Positions 9,001 to 10,293 of a DNA stretch of 10,293 bases are shown here, one piece after another. The first letter of the stretch is position 1. Each line of letters opens with the position of its first letter. Source of the DNA: Thermoflexus sp. (GTDB lineage: Bacteria; Chloroflexota; Anaerolineae; B4-G1; DUEL01). A program made the translations under genes and the position numbers. The DNA lies in contig JAPYWT010000048.1 in assembly GCA_028276215.1 (NCBI GenBank), forward strand, positions 1 through 10,293, written 5' to 3'. The notes under the pieces were generated by a model. The model was not told where the DNA came from, did not search any database, and worked only from the letters and a program-made list of their open reading frames with translations.

Positions 9001-10293
9001 GTCGCCGGTCATCACCCTCACCTGGACCGCCAGCAGCGACGGCAGCGGCATCGGCGGCTACCAGGCCCGCTGGACGGCCCAAACCACGGCGACGCTGAGC
9101 ATCACCACCAGCGCCCACGGCCCGGCCGACCGCAGCGATCCGTACACGGCCAGCGAGGGGCAAAAGGTCTGGGCCGACCTCACCAGCCAGGACATCTACG
9201 GCCTCCAGCGCACCCGGTCCATCGGCCCGGTCTACGCCGACAGCCCCTTCACCCCCGACTATCTTGATCCCCTGGGCCCGCAGGACGTGTATCGCGGCTG
9301 GATGGCAAGCGGCTGCAGTCAGGTGGGCGTGGACCGGCGGATCAGCCGCAGTGCGTCCTCCAGGGCCGCGCTGAGCGCCGAACAGCGCTTCTATGTCACC
9401 TGGAATGCAGAGGCGCTGCGCATGGTCTGGACCGGGGCGAACTGGAACCGCGACGGCGACCTGTTCATCTACCTGGACACCGGGCCCGGCGGCGCGACGA
9501 CCGCCTACAATCCCTACGGCGCCGGTCCCACCATCCACCTGCCCGGCGCCACGCCAGCGCTGGCCGCCGATTACCTGGTCTGGGTGCGCGATGCGCAGAC
9601 GGCAACCCTCCTGCGCTGGGATGGCAGCGGCTGGGTGGCGGAGAGCGACCTGGCGCAGGACGGCCTGTACCAGTATGTCGCCGGGCTTGAGGATGGGCTG
9701 ACCGACCTCCATCTGCCGTTCGGTCGGCTGGGCATCGGCGACCCGGCCACAACCGCGCTGGACGTGGTGGCCTTTGCCAGCGAAGAGAACGGGCTTTACC
9801 TCTGGGCCGCCATGCCTGGCGGCAACCCGCTCAACAGCGCGCGGGTGACGGACGCCATCAGCGGCGATGCCCCTGAATTCGCGCTCGCTTATCGCTATCA
9901 CTGGGATGCCCTCGGCGCGGGCGTCTGCCCGAATGGTAGCCTGACCCCCGGCGCGCCGCAGTACACCGACAGCGACCTGCACGCTACCCTCCTGGTAGAA
10001 CCGGCCGGCGCCCTGCGCGGCATGGACGCCGCACAACTCTGGCAGTGGCAGACGCTCGGCGGTGACCCCGGCGACATCGCCTGGCTGCTCAACATGGACG
10101 AGGCCGGGGCGCTCCTGGGCGACGGGCTGGTCGTGACCTTTACCTTGCGCGTGGAGAACTGGGGCACGGTCACCGCGACGGGCGCGCTGGGCGACGTTTC
10201 GTCCTACCAGGCGCTGCGCCTGCCCGCCGGTACCCACCTGCCCGCCGAGCGCCGCGACCATCAGGCCGTGAACCTGGGCAACATCCCTCCCGG
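1..10293 (+). CDS. Giant modular extracellular protein (LamG/TSP3/Ig-like/LVIVD propeller), partial at both ends
   Basis: A single frame with codons starting at 2 stays open through 3,430 codons, so the full protein exceeds about 3,400 residues. Base 1 ends a preceding codon and the last two bases begin another. Recognisable modules cover most of it: five TSP3 calcium repeats, six LamG-type lectin domains, several Ig-like domains with D-x-T-x-P boundaries, a seven-bladed LVIVD propeller and a CBM9/DOMON-like domain. These are families of secreted and cell-surface proteins, and paired cysteines fit an oxidising compartment. No catalytic motif is seen. An in-frame ATG at 32 is an unlikely start: the frame is open upstream and no Shine-Dalgarno sequence precedes it. 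The signal peptide and any C-terminal anchor or sorting signal must lie outside the window. A role in adhesion, glycan binding or cell-surface structure is inferred from the domains only. The exact function is unknown. Confidence 0.95.
2..784 (+). other. N-terminal visible region, unassigned, probable beta-rich fold
   Basis: Residues 1-261 of the visible protein match no family I can name. The first 35 or so residues are alanine-, glycine- and isoleucine-rich with two cysteines (residues 13 and 27). They look like amphipathic helices rather than a signal peptide, since they lack a basic N-region and the frame continues upstream. From about residue 60, alternating hydrophobic stretches such as GNELALTVTLTNTL suggest a beta-sandwich. 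The region is rich in aromatic residues (many Trp, Tyr, Phe). A very hydrophobic, proline-rich segment with cysteines at residues 192 and 206 could form a buried disulfide-linked hairpin. A substrate-binding or structural domain is possible. No motif settles which. Confidence 0.4.
785..1159 (+). repeat. Five TSP3-type calcium-binding repeats
   Basis: Five copies of the D-x-D-G-D-G-L motif begin at 785, 851, 917, 983 and 1103 (residues 262-386). The first is DFDGDGL and the others are DTDGDGL. Copies 1 to 4 are evenly spaced at 66 bases (22 residues). A longer spacer of 40 residues containing GWEF and TSDPLDP separates copies 4 and 5. Each Asp-rich loop is a DxDxDG Ca2+ ligand set, known from thrombospondin type 3 repeats and their bacterial counterparts, where bound calcium rigidifies the chain. 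Acidic residues after several motifs (EL, AE, EE, KE) fit the usual additional ligands. The segment likely forms a stiff calcium-dependent linker between the N-terminal region and the lectin array. Confidence 0.92.
1181..1519 (+). other. CARDB/DUF11-like beta-sandwich domain
   Basis: Residues 394-506 open with EARVAEVRVTHNPNDLIV, followed by GGDTLRYTATVENKLDN, the pattern of CARDB/DUF11 domains (a strand, then G-D-x-x-x-Y-x-x-x-x-x-N). A strand then reaches a proline-rich turn (residues near PPVQFVLPPRAQ) and a last segment ending in an alanine-rich strand, ALIADW. In CARDB/DUF11 proteins such domains are seven-stranded structural sandwiches in long surface stalks. No ligand-binding residue is evident. 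The assignment rests on the pattern alone. A generic Ig-like domain is the main alternative. Confidence 0.5.
1520..2149 (+). other. LamG-type lectin domain 1
   Basis: Residues 507-716, about 210 residues, the size expected for a LamG-like jellyroll (Laminin_G_3 / concanavalin-A-like). In order: an opening strand MWLRLEE; a CX4CP motif with cysteines at 1601 and 1616; the FDGSDDRLVVPDS motif; the beta strand AIALWVNKS; the NDWHHVAVVRD strand centred on the Trp codon at 1907; a YIDGVV strand; and the closing LDEVYIFRRAL followed by helix PEEVAALY. Domains of this type bind carbohydrates or protein partners, often with calcium. The specific ligand cannot be read from the sequence. It is followed directly by LamG2 with no linker. 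Confidence 0.88.
2150..3172 (+). other. LamG-type lectin domain 2, enlarged by an internal insertion
   Basis: Residues 717-1057, 341 residues against about 200-216 for the other LamG copies here. The N-terminal part is canonical: opening strand LRLQMEGP, CX4CP motif (cysteines at 2222 and 2237), FDGRDYLVVP, FTIAAWVYP, LNAWNHVAVTYD, SLYVNGALAG and FYIGR. The chain then departs for about 116 residues (listed separately) before resuming with FRGRVDELIIYKRALDAAEV and the closing NELY helix. Because the closing strand and helix are intact, this is an insertion between two strands of one jellyroll and not two domains in tandem. The loop upstream of the Trp strand is also long and rich in Gly, Tyr and Asp. 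Confidence 0.85.
2711..3058 (+). other. Acidic C2-like beta module inserted within LamG2
   Basis: Residues 904-1019. It begins with SIYLRDFYCANEGDG, continues through a Trp-rich stretch (TWGRWDV) and the strand ITYTINLRRYF, then GKLHMWEDDGG, a disordered acidic loop NSDDGDDELG, and the strand TWTFDW. A strand ending in W-E-D-D followed by D-D-E-L-G is the pattern of C2 and C2-like calcium-binding sandwiches, where the Asp residues form the Ca2+ loop. The family assignment is inference from this pattern. Lines 2821-3000 hand-count to 98 G/C of 180 (54%), lower than most of the gene, which hints at separate acquisition. It would sit as an extra calcium-dependent knob on the LamG2 jellyroll. Confidence 0.5.
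3173..3799 (+). other. LamG-type lectin domain 3
   Basis: Residues 1058-1266, about 209 residues. The opening strand is ALHLPLDD, followed by CX4CP (cysteines at 3260 and 3275), FDGVDDGLYT, TTLMAWVYPTS, VNRWQHIAVVFL, a FFYKNGAL strand, VAVGRNPRGG, and closing FDGRIDDVRIFNTAL with helix SAAEVQRMF. The second acidic pair of FDGxDD is intact. Substitutions in the Trp strand (FLPGFG in place of TYDG) distinguish it from LamG2 and LamG4, so the copies are old duplicates and not recent ones. The adjoining LamG2 and LamG4 abut it with almost no linker. Confidence 0.87.
3800..4402 (+). other. LamG-type lectin domain 4
   Basis: Residues 1267-1467, about 201 residues. It shows FQMHLDDPLG, CX4CP (cysteines at 3878 and 3893), FDGVNDEVTV, FTLGAWVMPT, the QNQWNHVMATYDG strand, ARLYVNGYEQG, LRLGSGFAGRLDEVTLYDHAL and helix SPFEVRDLF. 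Two further cysteines (in QAPCGST and GPACVNT) fall in facing strands in the second half and could form an additional disulfide. It ends the first block of four LamG domains. The next residues, ARWGESRYSQ, start an Ig-like segment. Confidence 0.88.
4403..4753 (+). other. Ig-like domain I
   Basis: Residues 1468-1584. The segment holds a strand ILVDNDIPFSTL, the turn NRDYMMHVEAHEST, a strand VELGVKK, two cysteines about 11 residues apart (APPCLDA and AFCPTF), and the terminal strands GRYLLQTRATDVVSH and TRTYTLYVDS, the usual last strands of bacterial Ig-like stalk domains. The next domain starts at the D-S-T-P-P boundary. The Ig-like call rests on strand pattern and boundary motif only. Confidence 0.55.
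4754..5179 (+). other. Ig-like domain II
   Basis: Residues 1585-1726. It starts at the conserved D-S-T-P-P boundary (Asp codon at 4754), which marks the first strand of many bacterial Ig-like stalk domains. A strand VWLVHLSGSIADP follows, then a Gly-rich loop GGYAGSGVQTD, the strand TVRVSLSRI, and the terminal pattern GIYSLTVQAADRAGNQ, the classic last strand of these domains with D-x-A-G-N. It is longer than a minimal Ig-like unit (about 90 residues), so loops are extended or a short linker follows (ENYGGSPP). It is a structural stalk element with no visible active site. Confidence 0.65.
5180..5668 (+). other. Ig-like domain III carrying a cysteine-containing insertion
   Basis: Residues 1727-1889. 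The domain starts with D-A-T-P-P at 5180 and runs through TAWLRGNATDDP, but its expected closing strand does not follow. From about 5321 to 5630 (residues 1774-1877) comes a segment I do not recognise, with five cysteines at residues 1779, 1811, 1831, 1857 and 1867. It contains a strand rich in Thr and Val (VVTGTARVCGEAVAG) and ALIQFNVRSDACG. It then leads by NAPGSTYLNEPLPAGT into LamG5. It may be a separate small beta domain stabilised by disulfides. An odd cysteine number could leave one free or paired elsewhere. Confidence 0.45.
5669..6316 (+). other. LamG-type lectin domain 5
   Basis: Residues 1890-2105, about 216 residues. It opens with TALYVPFED, has CX4CP (cysteines at 5762 and 5777), a modified FDG motif (FDYRQGDSVRF), TVAAWVWLPYYT, LNTWAHLTGTYDG, IRLYLNGQEVA, TTIGSNL and closing GIIDEVYVLDHAL with helix SADEVRALY. 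The FDGxDD signature is altered, losing the G-x-D-D element present in LamG1, 3 and 6, so ligand contacts there may differ. Extra cysteines occur in SSGCGA and RQCNGP. It forms, with LamG6, the second lectin block of the protein. Confidence 0.87.
6317..6946 (+). other. LamG-type lectin domain 6, lacking the CX4CP pair
   Basis: Residues 2106-2315, about 210 residues. It keeps the opening strand PLLALPFDQ, the LDGIDDRVPVSDS motif, FTVAFWAKRDG, a DTDWHHWTCTYQ strand, TLYRDGVQVA, and closing FAGALDDVRIYPRALSATEI. The CX4CP pair seen in LamG1-5 is absent: the equivalent stretch reads VLNSGAGDAVNKAVPGAVG. It instead has cysteines in FTCAF and WTCTY, which could pair across strands. It is the most divergent LamG copy in the window and closes the second lectin block. 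Confidence 0.86.
6947..7354 (+). other. Linker and first part of Ig-like domain IV
   Basis: Residues 2316-2451. The first 54 residues contain the strand LEGSYRFDVRGEDCYG, the last strands of an Ig-like unit. A D-T-L-A-P boundary at 7109 then opens a new domain with RVTLTRTLRNGRLYYTATATD, the strand-and-loop section SETGFASPCGMG, a strand WYLALVGP and RLYRLTASCAM. Its expected final strand, which in such domains often has D-x-A-G-N, does not follow here. A propeller begins instead, and a matching strand (RACDSAGHC) appears after it. I infer the domain continues there. Confidence 0.55.
7355..8266 (+). repeat. Seven-bladed LVIVD-type beta-propeller
   Basis: Residues 2452-2755 contain seven tandem units of 41-48 residues, starting at 7355, 7481, 7622, 7766, 7895, 8018 and 8144. 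Units 1, 5, 6 and 7 share the pattern G-x-Y/L-D-T-P-G, A-V-A-L-S-G-x-Y-A-Y-V-A-D, G-L-x-I-x-D-x-x-x-P, which is the LVIVD repeat. Units 2 to 4 are more divergent (for example FVVVNGPSGGWLLVLDVADP) but keep the length and strand order. Seven blades of this length suit a closed propeller. LVIVD repeats occur in bacterial and archaeal surface and secreted proteins. A binding or scaffold role is inferred. No catalytic residues are seen. Confidence 0.87.
8267..8629 (+). other. Apparent last strand of Ig-like domain IV, then Ig-like domain V
   Basis: Residues 2756-2876. Straight after the last blade comes AELVRACDSAGHCTTV, which looks like the final strand of an Ig-like domain (C-D-x-A-G-x-C) and has no place in a propeller. 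It may complete the domain begun at 7109. A new domain follows from about 8345, with TARVSLLNVPPVLDD, TPFAIQGEAVASAS, a strand LQALTVTVDGG and the closing HQVAVTLTTWSGDVAV, which match bacterial Ig-like strands. It ends at the D-T-L-P-P boundary at 8630. Confidence 0.55.
8630..8917 (+). other. Ig-like domain VI
   Basis: Residues 2877-2972, about 96 residues, the normal size of a bacterial Ig-like unit. It opens at D-T-L-P-P and AISIAPTVL, has strands LLNLTGLVTDVASLPDVVW and GDWRPAAVVSN, a Gly-Trp-rich turn (NWTGGWYLPGD) and the last strand YAVTAQATDIAGHTALV, which carries the D-x-A-G-x signature. It ends at D-L-T-P-P at 8918. It is a structural stalk domain. Confidence 0.7.
8918..9250 (+). 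other. Ig/FN3-like domain VII
   Basis: Residues 2973-3083. It starts at D-L-T-P-P and APVTLTLHSPGG, then SPVITLTWTASSDGSGIGGYQARW. The L-x-W-x-x-S-x-D-x-x-G-I-x-x-Y element is typical of fibronectin type III-like and related Ig-like stalk domains in bacteria. A second strand set (TATLSITTSAHG) and the closing QKVWADLTSQDIYGLQ follow. No ligand-binding loops such as RGD are seen. It connects the stalk to the following CBM9/DOMON-like domain. Confidence 0.65.
9251..9838 (+). other. Possible CBM9/DOMON-like beta domain
   Basis: Residues 3084-3279. After a linker, the strand RFYVTWNAEALRMVWTGANW leads into RDGDLFIYLDTGPGG (the D-G-D core at 9452-9460), then a Tyr-Asn-Pro turn, TIHLPGATPA, ADYLVWVRDAQTATLLRWDG and the closing LYLWAAMPGGN. 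The W-x-x-D-G-D-L-F-I-Y-L-D-T pattern resembles the core of CBM9 and DOMON-type domains, whose jellyrolls bind sugars or heme. The heme-binding Met/His ligands of DOMON cannot be confirmed here, so a sugar-binding or structural version seems likelier. This is a pattern-based call. An unnamed beta domain common in such giant proteins is an alternative. Confidence 0.42.
9839..10291 (+). other. CARDB/DUF11-like domain, cut by window end
   Basis: Residues 3280-3430. The region starts with a linker containing FALAYRYHWDALG, then a strand set around LHATLLVEPAG and an alanine- and tryptophan-rich stretch (AAQLWQWQTLGG). Next comes GDGLVVTFTLRVENWGTVTATG, which fits the DUF11/CARDB core: a strand, then N-x-G and a threonine-rich strand. 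It ends in NLGNIPPG, which resembles the L-G-x-I-x-x-G near the end of such domains, just as the window stops. The rest of the protein lies beyond. Confidence 0.48.

Noticed and set aside
8302..9267. A 321-codon plus-strand frame in another register
   Set aside because: The translation is dominated by Arg, His, Pro and Gly, typical of an off-frame reading of GC-rich sequence, and it overlaps the well-supported Ig-like domains.
8327..10261. A 644-codon antisense open frame
   Set aside because: Same register shadow of the sense frame: it begins opposite a sense CAT (10259-10261) and ends opposite a sense TCA (8327-8329). The protein is rich in Arg, Gly and Val with no domain, and the sense translation there is plainly Ig-like and CBM9/DOMON-like.

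Overview
The whole window is coding. One plus-strand reading frame (codons starting at 2, 5, 8 ...) runs from edge to edge, 3,430 complete codons, with no stop. Neither its start nor its end lies in the window. I checked the register at many points along the sequence and found no frameshift. There are no intergenic stretches, RNA genes, mobile elements, CRISPR arrays, promoters or terminators to report.

The product is an internal section of a giant, modular, almost certainly secreted or surface-anchored protein. Order of modules by nucleotide: an unassigned N-terminal region (2-784); five calcium-binding TSP3-type DxDGDGL repeats (785-1159); a CARDB/DUF11-like beta-sandwich (1181-1519); four LamG/concanavalin-A-like lectin domains (1520-4402), the second interrupted by an acidic C2-like module; three bacterial Ig-like segments, the third carrying a cysteine-containing insertion (4403-5668); two more LamG domains (5669-6946); an Ig-like domain that appears to be split by a seven-bladed LVIVD beta-propeller (6947-8629, propeller 7355-8266); two more Ig/FN3-like domains (8630-9250); a CBM9/DOMON-like beta domain (9251-9838); and the beginning of a further CARDB/DUF11-like domain (9839 to the edge).

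The modules suggest a long extracellular stalk. Ca2+ repeats and Ig-like domains would stiffen it, while LamG domains, a propeller and a possible carbohydrate-binding domain offer binding surfaces for glycans or proteins. Regularly placed cysteine pairs fit an oxidising extracytoplasmic setting. No enzyme active site is visible.

Organism: a high-GC bacterium (roughly 60-70% GC in most lines I hand-counted, lower in one insert). The CX4CP-marked LamG domains, TSP3 repeats and LVIVD repeats in one giant polypeptide recall Chloroflexota (Anaerolineae/Caldilineae-like) environmental genomes. That placement is inferred from style and was not tested. The points most worth a second look are the domains nested inside other domains: the C2-like module in LamG2, the propeller in an Ig-like fold, and the cysteine-containing insertion before LamG5.
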